Of a stretch of DNA of 64,000 bases, positions 40,083 through 51,322 are shown in pieces. Made by a program: the position numbers and the translations under genes. How positions within the stretch are numbered: position 1 is the first letter of the stretch; each line of letters begins with the position of its first letter. The DNA is from Gammaproteobacteria bacterium (lineage in GTDB: Bacteria; Pseudomonadota; Gammaproteobacteria; Pseudomonadales; Halieaceae). Below the pieces are notes generated by a model. It did no database searches. It was not told the origin of the DNA and was given only the letters and a program-made list of their open reading frames with translations. The stretch spans positions 1 to 64,000 of the forward strand of contig JAUIEP010000012.1 in NCBI GenBank assembly GCA_030428835.1, read 5' to 3'.

Positions 40083-40655
40083 TCAGAAACCTATATAGCG
40101 GGGTACGCGCTGCTTATACGCGGTGTAGAGATTCCCGTGACTACTCTCGAGGAAGGCCTCCTCCTTGAGAATCATCGCGTGGGTCGCCGCCATGCAGGCC
40201 AGCAGCAGGCCGAGCAGGGCGGCGCTCTGCAGCAGGATACCGTAGGCGGCGAAGCCCACGAGGTAGGCGAGAAAGAACGGGTTGCGGCTGAATCGGTAGA
40301 TGCCGCGTTCGACCAGTTCGGTGCGCGCCTCCTCTATCACCCCGACGCGCCAGGCGTCGCCCATGTCGCGCAGCGCCGCCCGCGCGAGCAACAGGCTGGC
40401 GAGCAACAGTGCGAGGCCGCCGGTGTGGGTGACGCCCGCGGGTAAGGGCGCGTCCCCGCCCGGTGCGGGTGTGAGAAAAGCGATGGCGAGGGCGCTGGCG
40501 ATGAATACGACAAAGAGCGCGATCGCCAGGTTGGCCTCCAGGTTGTTGCCGCGAATGGGGCCGCCGATGCGGCGTTTCAGTCGTATGTTCTTGGCGAAGA
40601 ACATGCTCTGGAAAATACACTGGTGCAGCACGATGATCCACGGCAGCTCGTTCAC
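40083..40655 (-). CDS. Isoprenylcysteine carboxyl methyltransferase/PEMT-like membrane methyltransferase
   Basis: LVERGIYRFSRNPFFLAYLVGFAAYGI; ILKEEAFLESSHGNLYTAYKQRVPRYI. Confidence 0.85.
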   Translation of the reverse strand: MNELPWIIVLHQCIFQSMFFAKNIRLKRRIGGPIRGNNLEANLAIALFVVFIASALAIAFLTPAPGGDAPLPAGVTHTGGLALLLASLLLARAALRDMGDAWRVGVIEEARTELVERGIYRFSRNPFFLAYLVGFAAYGILLQSAALLGLLLACMAATHAMILKEEAFLESSHGNLYTAYKQRVPRYIGF

Positions 40656-40900
40656 GGCGCGGCTCCCCGGTGCGATAATTGCTGTGCTGTGCGGCCGGTG
40701 CCGTCGATGTGCCGGCTGCGTGTTGTCCTCACCTGTTGCCTCCCCAAGCATCGGCTGCCTTGAAACTACGCGCTTCCACCCGGCCGGTCAACGCGAGGCC
40801 GCAGTGCCCGGATTATTGAACCAATCATCATGCGAAGGTGTTACCCTCCGGGGCTACACTTGCTACAGTTTGCCGCCTTCTGGTCACCGCGGAGCCTGTT

Positions 40901-42508
40901 ATGCGCCCACTTCTCCTTTTTATTGCGCTGCTGCTTGCACCGTGCCTCGCTCTGGCTGTGGATGACAGGCCCAACATTATCGTCATGGTCGCCGATGACG
41001 TAGGCTGGGCGGATGTCGGCTTTCACGACGGTGAAATCGACACACCCTCGCTGGATCGCCTCGCGCGGGAAGGCGTCGAGCTGTCGCGCTTTTACACCAC
41101 GCCGATCTGTTCACCCACGCGGGCGGCGCTGATGACCGGGCGCGACCCCATGCGCCTCGGGGTTGCCTACGGCGTGATCATGCCGTGGATGAACCACGGC
41201 ATTCACCCGGACGAGCATTTCATGCCGCAGACATTCCTCGCGGCGGGCTACCAGACGGCCATGGTCGGCAAGTGGCACCTGGGTCACGCGCTGCAGGCCT
41301 ATCACCCCAACAACCGGGGTTTTGAACACTTCTTCGGCCACCTGCACACGGAAGTGGGTTACTTCCCGCCGTTCGGCAACCAGGGCGGCAAGGACTTCCA
41401 GGAGAACGGCGTCTCCATCGAGCGCGACGGCTATGAGACCTTTATCCTGGGCGACGAGGTTTCGCGCTACATCCGCGAACGCGACAGGAGCAAGCCGTTC
41501 TTCATCTACATGCCGTTCATTGCGCCGCATACGCCACTCGATGCGCCGCAGGCACTGCAGGACAAGTACAAGGACCTCGCGGATACCCGCGAGAAGGCGC
41601 GCAGCAAGAATACGGACCAGACACGCATGATCGCGAGGCTGATGCTGCGGCCGAGCGCGCGGCCCATGTACGCGGCGGTGGTCGACGGCATGGACCAGGC
41701 CATCGGCAAGGTGCTGGCGACGCTGGACAGCGAGGGGCTGGCGGACAATACCATCGTGCTGTTTTTCAGCGACAACGGCGGGGCCGCCTATGCCAGCGGC
41801 GGCGCCTACAACGCGCCGTTGCGCGGCGGCAAGGGCGAGACATGGGAGGGCGGCATTCGCGTGGTATCCGTCATGCGCTACCCGGACAAGCTCAAGGCGG
41901 GCACCGACATGGGCCAGATCATGACGGCGATGGATGTCTTCCCCACGCTCGCGGCCGCCGCCGGCCTGGCGCTGGGCAACGACTCGTTCGACCTGGACGG
42001 CCGGGACATGTGGCCGGCTATTGCGCGGGGCGCGCGGATACCGCGCGACGACCTCGTATTCTTCGCGTCGGAAACGCCCATCCGCGGTTCCTTCATGCTC
42101 ACCGCGTTCAACGACGAGTGGAAGCTGGTGCAGGAGGTGCAGCAGGGCCTGCTGGCCGCCGACGTCACCAACTACCTGTTCCGTATTAGCGAGGACCCCA
42201 ACGAGTACAACAATCTCGCCGCGGCCCATCCCGAGGTGGTGGAGGAACTGGCGGGTGCGATCCACTACTGGCGCACGCTCTACCCTGTGTCCGGGGTGCG
42301 CAACGAACTGGTCCCGCCCCCCGGCTGGCGCGCGCCCAGGGACTGGGCGACCTACCCGCGTTCGCTGGAAGTAACCCAGGACATCGCGGCCCCGGGTATG
42401 CCACCGCCTTACGCCCTCAAGTCACTGGACTGGCAACACGGCGAGGCGGGCCGCCTGATCTACAACTGCGAGCCCTACGGTTTCATCGGCGGCGGTCTCT
42501 GCAAGTAG
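40901..42508 (+). CDS. Secreted sulfatase (arylsulfatase-like)
   Basis: Signal peptide; RPNIIVMVADDVGWADVG; CSPTRAALMTGR sulfatase signature; GKWHLGH. Confidence 0.94.
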   Translation: MRPLLLFIALLLAPCLALAVDDRPNIIVMVADDVGWADVGFHDGEIDTPSLDRLAREGVELSRFYTTPICSPTRAALMTGRDPMRLGVAYGVIMPWMNHGIHPDEHFMPQTFLAAGYQTAMVGKWHLGHALQAYHPNNRGFEHFFGHLHTEVGYFPPFGNQGGKDFQENGVSIERDGYETFILGDEVSRYIRERDRSKPFFIYMPFIAPHTPLDAPQALQDKYKDLADTREKARSKNTDQTRMIARLMLRPSARPMYAAVVDGMDQAIGKVLATLDSEGLADNTIVLFFSDNGGAAYASGGAYNAPLRGGKGETWEGGIRVVSVMRYPDKLKAGTDMGQIMTAMDVFPTLAAAAGLALGNDSFDLDGRDMWPAIARGARIPRDDLVFFASETPIRGSFMLTAFNDEWKLVQEVQQGLLAADVTNYLFRISEDPNEYNNLAAAHPEVVEELAGAIHYWRTLYPVSGVRNELVPPPGWRAPRDWATYPRSLEVTQDIAAPGMPPPYALKSLDWQHGEAGRLIYNCEPYGFIGGGLCK

Positions 42509-42631
42509 CCAGGCGCGGCACATCGCCCTGTCTGCCGAAATCACCCAGGCTGAGCCAGTGGCGCACCCATGCTGCCCCGTGCGGGACCCAACCATCGTCG
42601 CCCCCGCGTAGGCGGTGGTACGGCATCCCGT

Positions 42632-42824
42632 GGCCTAAAGGCCCCGATTACCGAACTGGCGTTGGATTCTTTAGGCCCACCCAGGCCCCGGCCCGCGATA
42701 TCTCTTCGCTCGCTGTCGGCCCCGCTGAAGCGGTGCCCTCGGTCAGTTGCGAGCCCCCTGCGGGGTCTCGCGCCATTCCCTCGGTGCCTCCCTGACGGCT
42801 ACGCGAAGAGATATCCCGGCCCGG
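42632..42824. repeat. Nested inverted repeats in non-coding DNA
   Basis: GGCCTAAAG/CTTTAGGCC (42632-42640, 42669-42677) and GATATCTCTTCGC/GCGAAGAGATATC (42697-42709, 42803-42815), with GCGAGcCCCC-tgc-GGGGtCTCGC inside. Confidence 0.85.
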
Positions 42825-42926
42825 GTCCTTCATATCGCGCCAGGACATCACCAGGGTTCTGCGCGAACGTGTGTCAGGCACCGCACATCGAGGCCCACAA
42901 AGTCGGTAGGGTGACGCGTTATTGGG

Positions 42927-42961
42927 AAACTTTTTTCGGGCCTTGCGCCCGTAAAAAGTTT
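42927..42961. terminator. Bidirectional intrinsic-terminator-like hairpin
   Basis: AAACTTTTTTCGGGC-CTTGC-GCCCGTAAAAAGTTT, 15-bp arms with one mismatch. Confidence 0.5.
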
Positions 42962-43010
42962 CACGATGGCGCGGCGCCCGGGTGCCACTCTCGCGAGCGC
43001 TGAACACCCT

Positions 43011-43096
43011 CGTCCGCTAGGTACTCAACCAACTCTCCGCCCAACGTACCTGTGGAATCCCAGCGTCCGCTAGGTACTCAACCAACTCTCCGCCCA
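43011..43096. repeat. 33-bp direct repeat, two perfect copies 53 bp apart (degenerate third copy after)
   Basis: CGTCCGCTAGGTACTCAACCAACTCTCCGCCCA at 43011-43043 and 43064-43096; related CGTCGGCTAAGCACTC from ~43122. Confidence 0.9.
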
Positions 43097-43147
43097 GATT
43101 CTCGCGAGCTCTAAACCCCCACGTCGGCTAAGCACTCCCGCCAGCGC

Positions 43148-44980
<1,833 letters not shown>

Positions 44981-45075
44981 GGCATGCCAGTATACCGGGC
45001 CTTTGCCCGTTCGCATGCCCCTGCGGGTAAATGATAGAATCCGCCGCCATTCACACTTGCAGGGGATTCACGGCC

Positions 45076-45342
45076 ATGGCCGACAGGGACCAGATTCACC
45101 AGGAGGCGGTAAACCGCATCATCGAGCTCGCCAACCAGATGCACGAGGAGGGGATTGCGCGAAATCTCGTGGGTGCGAGCCTGCTCACCGCTGCGGGGCT
45201 GTATTCCAGCTACGTGGTAGGCGGTAACACGGGCGGCCTGACGGAATCCGGTATCGAGAAAGTCACGCTGATGTTCAAGCGCGAACTCGAGCGGGTGGAA
45301 GCGCTGAAAAAGGCCCACACGCCGCCCCAGGCCGAGGCCTGA
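45076..45342 (+). CDS. DUF3144-like small protein
   Basis: MADRDQIHQEAVNRIIELANQMHEEGIARNLVGASLLTAAGLYSSYVV. Confidence 0.7.
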   Translation: MADRDQIHQEAVNRIIELANQMHEEGIARNLVGASLLTAAGLYSSYVVGGNTGGLTESGIEKVTLMFKRELERVEALKKAHTPPQAEA

Positions 45343-45348
45343 TACGCC

Positions 45349-47673
45349 CTACATCGGCAGGTCGCGGATCTGCTGTTCGAAATACCCGGGCGCCAGCACG
45401 CCTTTCAACTCGTCGAAGGGCAGCGGCTTGCTGAAGAGGTAGCCCTGGATGACGCTCGCCCCGTGCCGGCGCAGGAAGCGGTACTGCTCGTGGGTCTCGA
45501 CGCCCTCCGCGACCAGCGCCAGGCCCAGGCTCTTCGCCATCGCGATGATGGCAACGACCAGGCTGGCGTCGTTGACGCTCTTGTCGAAGTCGACGACGAA
45601 GCTGCGATCGATCTTGAGTTCGTCCAGCGGGAAGCGGCTCAGGTAACTCAGGGAGGAATAACCCGTACCGAAGTCGTCGATCGACAGTTGCACACCCAGT
45701 TCCTTCAGCGCGGCGAGTGACTCGGTAGCGCTCTTGCTGCCGTCCATCATGATGCCCTCGGTCAGCTCCAGTTCCAGGCGCTCGGGCTTGAGGCCCGAGG
45801 CGGCCAGCGCATTGTAGACCTGCGGCACCAGCCCGGCGTTGAACTGCAGCGCCGAGACATTGACCGAGACCTTCGGCAGGACCAGGCCCGCGGCCTGCAG
45901 TTCCACCATCTGGCGGCACGCTTCCCGCAGGCCCCACTCGCCCATTGTGCTGATCAGCCCCATCTCCTCGGCCAGCGGGATGAACTTGAATGGCGGTACC
46001 AGCCCCTGTTCCGGGTGCTGCCAGCGCATCAGGGCCTCGGCGCCGATCACGCGGCCGGTCGCGGTGTCCACCTGCGGCTGGTAGTGCAGGACGAGCTCGT
46101 TGCGCTCGATCGCCTTGCGCAGGTCGTTTTCCAGGGTGAGGCGCTCCACCCCGGCCGCGTCCATGTCGCTGGAATAGAACATGAAGTTGTTCTTGCCCGC
46201 GCCCTTGGCGTGGTACATCGCCGTGTCCGCGGCCTTCAGCAGATCCTCGACGGTCTCCGCATCGCGCGGCGCGATGGCGATGCCGATGCTCGGTGTGACC
46301 ACGAGTTCATGGCCCCCGATGATCATTGGATCCCCGAGCGTTTTCAGCAGGCGTTGTGCCACCTTGCTCGCCGACTCCGGCGTGTCCAGCCGGTTGAGCA
46401 CCAGGGTGAACTCGTCGCCACCGAGTCGTGACACGTCGATCTCGGCGCGGGAATCGGAAAAATGCCCCGCGAGATCACTCTCGCGAATACTCTGGGTCAA
46501 CCGCTTCGCCACCTCGCGCAGGAGGAGGTCGCCGGCGCTGTGCCCCAGCGAGTCGTTGATCCGCTTGAAATTGTCGAGGTCGATGAAGATCAGGCCCAGT
46601 GTCTCGCCGTGGCGCCTGCCCAGGCGCAGCAACAGGTCGAGTTGCTCCGTGAACAACCGCCGGTTGGGCAGCGCGGTGAGGCTGTCGTAGTAGGCGAGGC
46701 GGCGCATCCGGTCCCGGGTCTGGGTGACCTCGCGCACCGCCTGGTTCAATTCCTCGTTGCGGCGCGTCAGCTGGGCGGTGCGCTCCTGCACCTTCATGCT
46801 GAGCAACTGGTGGTCCACGTCCATCTGCGTCTTGTAGGTGTTGAGCCCGCCTATGATGGAATTGAGCAGTGCGACGATGTCGCGGAACTCGGCGTTTTTC
46901 TCCAGCCCCCTCGTCTTGATCTCACGACCGGCGGACACGTCGTCCGCCACCTGCACGAGGGTGCGGAATGGCGCACTGATACGCCGGGTCACGACCAGTC
47001 CCAATGCCATGCACAGCAGCGTGAACGCCCCCGCCAGCAGCAGTACGCTGCTGACCGCGGGAATCGCATTGCGCACGAGCATCGCGCGGCTGAGTCCCAC
47101 GTGTATGTAGCCGACCACGTGGCGGCTGGAACCCGCGCGCGGGGCGACCAGTGTGGCTGCGTAGTTGGCGCGGCTGATACTCCTGTCCTGCGGGTTCACC
47201 AGGGAAAACACCGGTATGGTCATGTCCCACAGCTTGTCGCCGCGCAGGAGTGGGTTGAGCAGGGCGCCGGCCGCGCCGGTCGCTTGCGGCAAATCGGGTA
47301 CCCGGCGCTCGGTGAGGCCGGTTTCCACGGGTGAGGTAGTGCCACGCAGGTGGGGGAAGGCGACCTCCTGCAGCGGGGTGTGCGGGTCAACCACCTGCGC
47401 CATCGGCGTGCCGACCGTGTCGCGCACCACGGCGTAACGCAGCGCGGTGGAACCGGCCATCAGGTGTTCCAGGAACTGCTCCTGGTCGCGGGTGTCGCGA
47501 AAATGGATCGCCGCCGGCAGGGTTAGCCGGCTCTGCACCCGGTCGTAAGTTTGCTGGATGAGGTGGCTGCGCGCGTAGCTGTATTCACGCTGGATAGTGA
47601 TGGCCGCGAAGAGCGTGGCGCCGATCAGAGCGATGGCGATGACCAGCGTGTTGATCTTGCCCGCGACGGTCAT
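45349..47673 (-). CDS. GGDEF/EAL domain membrane protein
   Basis: RLGGDEFTLVL; EALMRWQHPEQGLVPP, ELTEGIMMD, IDDFGTGYSSLSYLSRFPLDELKID. Confidence 0.95.
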   Translation of the reverse strand: MTVAGKINTLVIAIALIGATLFAAITIQREYSYARSHLIQQTYDRVQSRLTLPAAIHFRDTRDQEQFLEHLMAGSTALRYAVVRDTVGTPMAQVVDPHTPLQEVAFPHLRGTTSPVETGLTERRVPDLPQATGAAGALLNPLLRGDKLWDMTIPVFSLVNPQDRSISRANYAATLVAPRAGSSRHVVGYIHVGLSRAMLVRNAIPAVSSVLLLAGAFTLLCMALGLVVTRRISAPFRTLVQVADDVSAGREIKTRGLEKNAEFRDIVALLNSIIGGLNTYKTQMDVDHQLLSMKVQERTAQLTRRNEELNQAVREVTQTRDRMRRLAYYDSLTALPNRRLFTEQLDLLLRLGRRHGETLGLIFIDLDNFKRINDSLGHSAGDLLLREVAKRLTQSIRESDLAGHFSDSRAEIDVSRLGGDEFTLVLNRLDTPESASKVAQRLLKTLGDPMIIGGHELVVTPSIGIAIAPRDAETVEDLLKAADTAMYHAKGAGKNNFMFYSSDMDAAGVERLTLENDLRKAIERNELVLHYQPQVDTATGRVIGAEALMRWQHPEQGLVPPFKFIPLAEEMGLISTMGEWGLREACRQMVELQAAGLVLPKVSVNVSALQFNAGLVPQVYNALAASGLKPERLELELTEGIMMDGSKSATESLAALKELGVQLSIDDFGTGYSSLSYLSRFPLDELKIDRSFVVDFDKSVNDASLVVAIIAMAKSLGLALVAEGVETHEQYRFLRRHGASVIQGYLFSKPLPFDELKGVLAPGYFEQQIRDLPM

Positions 47674-47819
47674 GCCCGAGCCCCCGGTTTTACTGTGCTG
47701 CTTGTACGTGCTCCCGGTCCGTTCGAGTACCCGGGAATACGCGCCCCAGAGTAGAAGCTAGCATGGGCGTTTTTGCCGGTGCAATCTTGAAAAATACCGT
47801 AAAAACAGCCGGTTGCGAG

Positions 47820-48083
47820 TCAGTTGGAGGCGGCCCTGCGATCCGGCAGGACGCGTCGGTCGTGGGCTATCAGAATACCGTTGACTGTGAGGGGAAAGGT
47901 GACCGGCCGGCCGCTGCGGCGATCTACCGGACTGCGTTCCACGTAGTGGGCGGGGTCGCGCCCGCTGCCGTAGCGCTTGTGATCCTCGGAGACGTAATTC
48001 CTGGCGGCCACGGTGAACACATATGCCGAGACCACGATTGCCCCGCAGCCCATGATACCGAGGATGATCAGCACGGCGTCCAT
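47820..48083 (-). CDS. Small single-TM protein, uncharacterised
   Basis: 87 aa, N-terminal TM MDAVLIILGIMGCGAIVVSAYVFTVAARNYV; position between GGDEF/EAL and sugar transferase on the same strand. Confidence 0.5.
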   Translation of the reverse strand: MDAVLIILGIMGCGAIVVSAYVFTVAARNYVSEDHKRYGSGRDPAHYVERSPVDRRSGRPVTFPLTVNGILIAHDRRVLPDRRAASN

Positions 48084-48260
48084 TGGATGTTACAGTTCCT
48101 TGGCCCGATTGGCGGAATGTGTAACAGCTATGCAAAATTCGCGCCGGTTTTTGTAATGCGTATTTTTTTCCGGCGGCTGGACGCTATGTTAACGAGGGTT
48201 GGTAAGGCCAACAACAGCGCGCTGTATAATTTCCTGACACATTTGGGTCAGGGGTTTCGG

Positions 48261-49673
48261 TCAGCGCGCGCCTTTGCCGAACAACACCACTTCGACGGTG
48301 TTGAGGGTGATCATGAAGTCCAGGAAGAGACTCTGGTTCTTCACGTAATAGAGATCGAACTGTAGTTTCTGGCGCGCGTCCTCTTCCGACGCGCCGTAGG
48401 GATAACACAGTTGCGCCCAGCCGGTGATGCCGGGCTTCACCGCGTGCCGCGAATTGTAGTACGGGATTGTCTCGGCGAGCTGGCGGACGAACTCGGGCCG
48501 TTCCGGACGCGGTCCGATAAACGCCATGTCACCCGCCAGTACATTGAAGATCTGCGGCAGCTCGTCGATCCGCGTGCGGCGGATGAATGAACCCACCTTC
48601 GTGACGCGGCTGTCGTTCTTGGTCGCCCAGCGCGCCTTGCCGTCGCCCTCGGCGTCCACGCTCATCGAGCGGAACTTGATGACCTTGAAGGCCTTTCCGC
48701 CCAGGCCCACACGCTCCTGCGAGAAGAACACGGGCGACCTGAAGCCGTCTTCCACCCAGATCGCCAGCGCGGTGATGAGCATGATCGGCCAGGTACCCAG
48801 CAGCAACACAAAGCTCGCGGTAATGTCGAAGCAGCGCTTGGTCAGGCCGGAGGAGGCATTACTGCGCAGGTCCTCGGTCAGGGTCATCCAGCCCGGTGTC
48901 GCGAAGTCGACGAGAATCTTGCCGGCCTCGCGCTCGAAGAAGTTGACGAGGTTCAGGACCTTGATGCCCTGCAGGCGGCACTTGAAGAGTTCGTCCGAGG
49001 GGGTGTGATCGCGCTTGTTGTCCAGCGCCACGACGATCTGGTCGATCTCGGTCTGTTTGGCGTACTCGGCGAGCGGCTGGCGCAGGTTGATGATGCGTTC
49101 GCCCGTGATACGAGGCTCCTCCCCGGCAACACGCACAAAGCCGACGATGCTGAAACCCTGGCGGTCTGTCTTGCGGCGCATGGAGCTGGTGATCGTGGAG
49201 GCGGCGGAACCGGAACCGTAAACCAGGACGCGGCTCTTGAACTGGTCGAGATCAGTCAGGTTGGTGAAAGCCTGGTGGCTGATGAGGTTGGCGGCAAAGG
49301 ACGCCACCGTGGCATACAGCAGAACGCCGCTCCAGAGGCTGAAGTCGGGCAGCAGGAGGAAGATACCGCTCATTAACAGCAGAGAGGCGCTGAAGCCGCC
49401 CATGGTGCGGATGAGAATCCCGGAACGGCCTTCGCGCATGCGCGGCTCGTACAGTCCCATCGCGCCCAGGCACAGGACGGAGAGGATGCCGAACGTCAAT
49501 GCGCGACCGGGAATTTCCTGGAAGTGCGCCTGGAACGCGCCGGGTCCCATCTCGATGAAGCAGTGGATGTAGGTGCCGCCGTAGAACGCGAGGACCAGCA
49601 GGGCGACATCAATCAGGGCGAGCCAGTAGAAGGACGTATGTACGTGATGGTTGAATACCCTGACGGTGGCCAT
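48261..49673 (-). CDS. Polyprenyl-phosphate sugar-1-phosphate transferase (EpsB/WcaJ type; resembles PEP-CTERM/XrtA-system transferase)
   Basis: N-terminal TMs, CoA-binding-like domain, C-terminal KRCFDITASFVLLLGTWPIMLITALAIWVEDG...FKVIKFRSM...GSFIRRTRIDELPQIFNVLAGDMAFIGPRPERPEFV. Confidence 0.9.
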   Translation of the reverse strand: MATVRVFNHHVHTSFYWLALIDVALLVLAFYGGTYIHCFIEMGPGAFQAHFQEIPGRALTFGILSVLCLGAMGLYEPRMREGRSGILIRTMGGFSASLLLMSGIFLLLPDFSLWSGVLLYATVASFAANLISHQAFTNLTDLDQFKSRVLVYGSGSAASTITSSMRRKTDRQGFSIVGFVRVAGEEPRITGERIINLRQPLAEYAKQTEIDQIVVALDNKRDHTPSDELFKCRLQGIKVLNLVNFFEREAGKILVDFATPGWMTLTEDLRSNASSGLTKRCFDITASFVLLLGTWPIMLITALAIWVEDGFRSPVFFSQERVGLGGKAFKVIKFRSMSVDAEGDGKARWATKNDSRVTKVGSFIRRTRIDELPQIFNVLAGDMAFIGPRPERPEFVRQLAETIPYYNSRHAVKPGITGWAQLCYPYGASEEDARQKLQFDLYYVKNQSLFLDFMITLNTVEVVLFGKGAR

Positions 49674-49792
49674 CGATGGATCCCTTAATCTCCCCGCTTC
49701 CCGTTGCACCGAAGGTGAATAAGCCGCCACGCCCCCGTGTAAAGGGCGCTTGATCTGTGTGTTACGGGTCGTCTACCGCGCTGGAAACTGGC

Positions 49793-49849
49793 GATGGCTT
49801 GAACTAGCCATCAGTCACTTATACACAGCGTGTACCACACTTATCCACA
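49793..49849. promoter_or_regulatory. Inverted repeat plus two DnaA-box consensus sequences upstream of the sugar transferase
   Basis: GATGGCT-TGAACT-AGCCATC (49793-49812); TTATACACA (49819-49827); TTATCCACA (49841-49849). Confidence 0.6.
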
Positions 49850-50074
49850 AACCGGCTGATGCAATAATTAAAGTAGCATGGCTAGTTGTTTCGTGCCCGC
49901 GAAATTAGCAGAAATGTGACTTTGTTCGCCAGCCTACGCCACGTGTATTACGACCAGATGACGCGGGTATCGTTCTGTCGCAACCGGCCGGCCGTCGGTG
50001 GTTGCGTAGCGGGAGTGCAAATCTCCTTTGGCGACATCAACTTAGGGAGACTAGCTCAGTTCGGCCTTAACTGT

Positions 50075-51322
50075 TCACGCGGGTGGCAGGAAGATTTCGC
50101 GCGGCTCCGGGTGGCTCAGGAAGCCACGGGGACTCGCGCTGAAACCGTACGCCCCGGACTGGTAGACCACCACGAGGTCGCCGGGCGCCGCCCGGGGCAG
50201 GCGCATTTTTGCGCCGAGGATGTCCAGCGGCGTGCAGAGGGGGCCGACCACGCTGACCTCCTCCATTTCAGGGGCCCGCACGCGGTTGCCGAGGCACAGC
50301 GGGTAGTTCTTGCGGATGACCTGGCCGAAATTCCCCGACGCCGCGAGGTGGTGGTGCAGGCCGCCGTTGGTGATGAGGAACACCTCGCCGCGGGACTCCT
50401 TGCGGTCCACCACCTGACAGACGTAGGCGCCGGCCTCCGCGGTGAGGTAGCGGCCCAGTTCCATCACGATCTCTGCGCCGGGCAGTTTCTCGGCTGCCTC
50501 CGCCAGCAGGCCGCGCAGGCCGGCGGCGATAGGCGCCAGGTCGAGGCGTTGTTCACCGGGAAAGTAGGGCACGCCGAGGCCACCGCCGATATTGAGCCAC
50601 GTGACGGCTCGCGGCGCGTCGGCGGCCAGGCGGTATGCGAGTTCGAAGGTGCTCGCCTGCGCCTCCACGATAGCCTCCGGTCGCAGGTTCTGCGAGCCTG
50701 AGAAGATATGGAAGCCGACAAACTCCAGTGGCAGTTCGCCCAGTGCCCGCAGCATCGCGGGCACGCGCTCGGCGTCCACGCCGAAGGGTTTGGCGCCGGA
50801 CCCCATCTTCATGCCCGCCGCTTTCAGTTCGAAGTCGGGGTTGACGCGTATCGCCACCGGCGGCGTCCTGCCCGTGGCTGTCGCCAGCGCGGCGACGCGC
50901 TGCATCTCGCCCTCGGATTCCATGTTGATGATCACACCTGCGTCCACCGCCAGGCGCAGGTCCTCGTCTGACTTGCCGGGTCCGGCGAAGCTGATCGAGC
51001 GCGGCGCGGTGCCCGTGGCCAGGGCGATGCGCAGTTCCCCCGCGGAGGCTACATCCAGCCCGTCGGTGAGGCCGGCCAGGTGGGCGACTACCGCCGGCAT
51101 GGGGTTGGCTTTCATGGCGTAGTGCAGGTGCAGGCCGGCCGGCAGCTCGCGCCGCAGTTTCTCGACCTGCGCCGCCATCACCGCGCCGTCGTACGCGTAG
51201 AACGGCGTCGTTCCCATCTCGCTGGCGATGGCCGTCAGCGGCCGGCCACCGATCTGCAGGCAGTTGTCCTCGACCGGGAACTGCTCCATCGGCGCGTGTT
51301 CCGGCGGCTTCTTGTCACTCAT
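50075..51322 (-). CDS. PLP-dependent decarboxylase, exosortase A system-associated type
   Basis: TPFYAYDGAVMAAQVEKLRRELPAGLHLHYAMKANPMPAVV; GLDVASAGEL; FHIFSGSQNL; NIGGGLGVPYFPGE. Confidence 0.88.
   Translation of the reverse strand: MSDKKPPEHAPMEQFPVEDNCLQIGGRPLTAIASEMGTTPFYAYDGAVMAAQVEKLRRELPAGLHLHYAMKANPMPAVVAHLAGLTDGLDVASAGELRIALATGTAPRSISFAGPGKSDEDLRLAVDAGVIINMESEGEMQRVAALATATGRTPPVAIRVNPDFELKAAGMKMGSGAKPFGVDAERVPAMLRALGELPLEFVGFHIFSGSQNLRPEAIVEAQASTFELAYRLAADAPRAVTWLNIGGGLGVPYFPGEQRLDLAPIAAGLRGLLAEAAEKLPGAEIVMELGRYLTAEAGAYVCQVVDRKESRGEVFLITNGGLHHHLAASGNFGQVIRKNYPLCLGNRVRAPEMEEVSVVGPLCTPLDILGAKMRLPRAAPGDLVVVYQSGAYGFSASPRGFLSHPEPREIFLPPA

Noticed and set aside
50044-50090. tRNA-like A-box (TAGCTCAGTTCGG)
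   Set aside because: No matching D-stem 3' half, no T-loop GGTTCGANTCC and no acceptor pairing; overlaps the end of the PLP decarboxylase gene.
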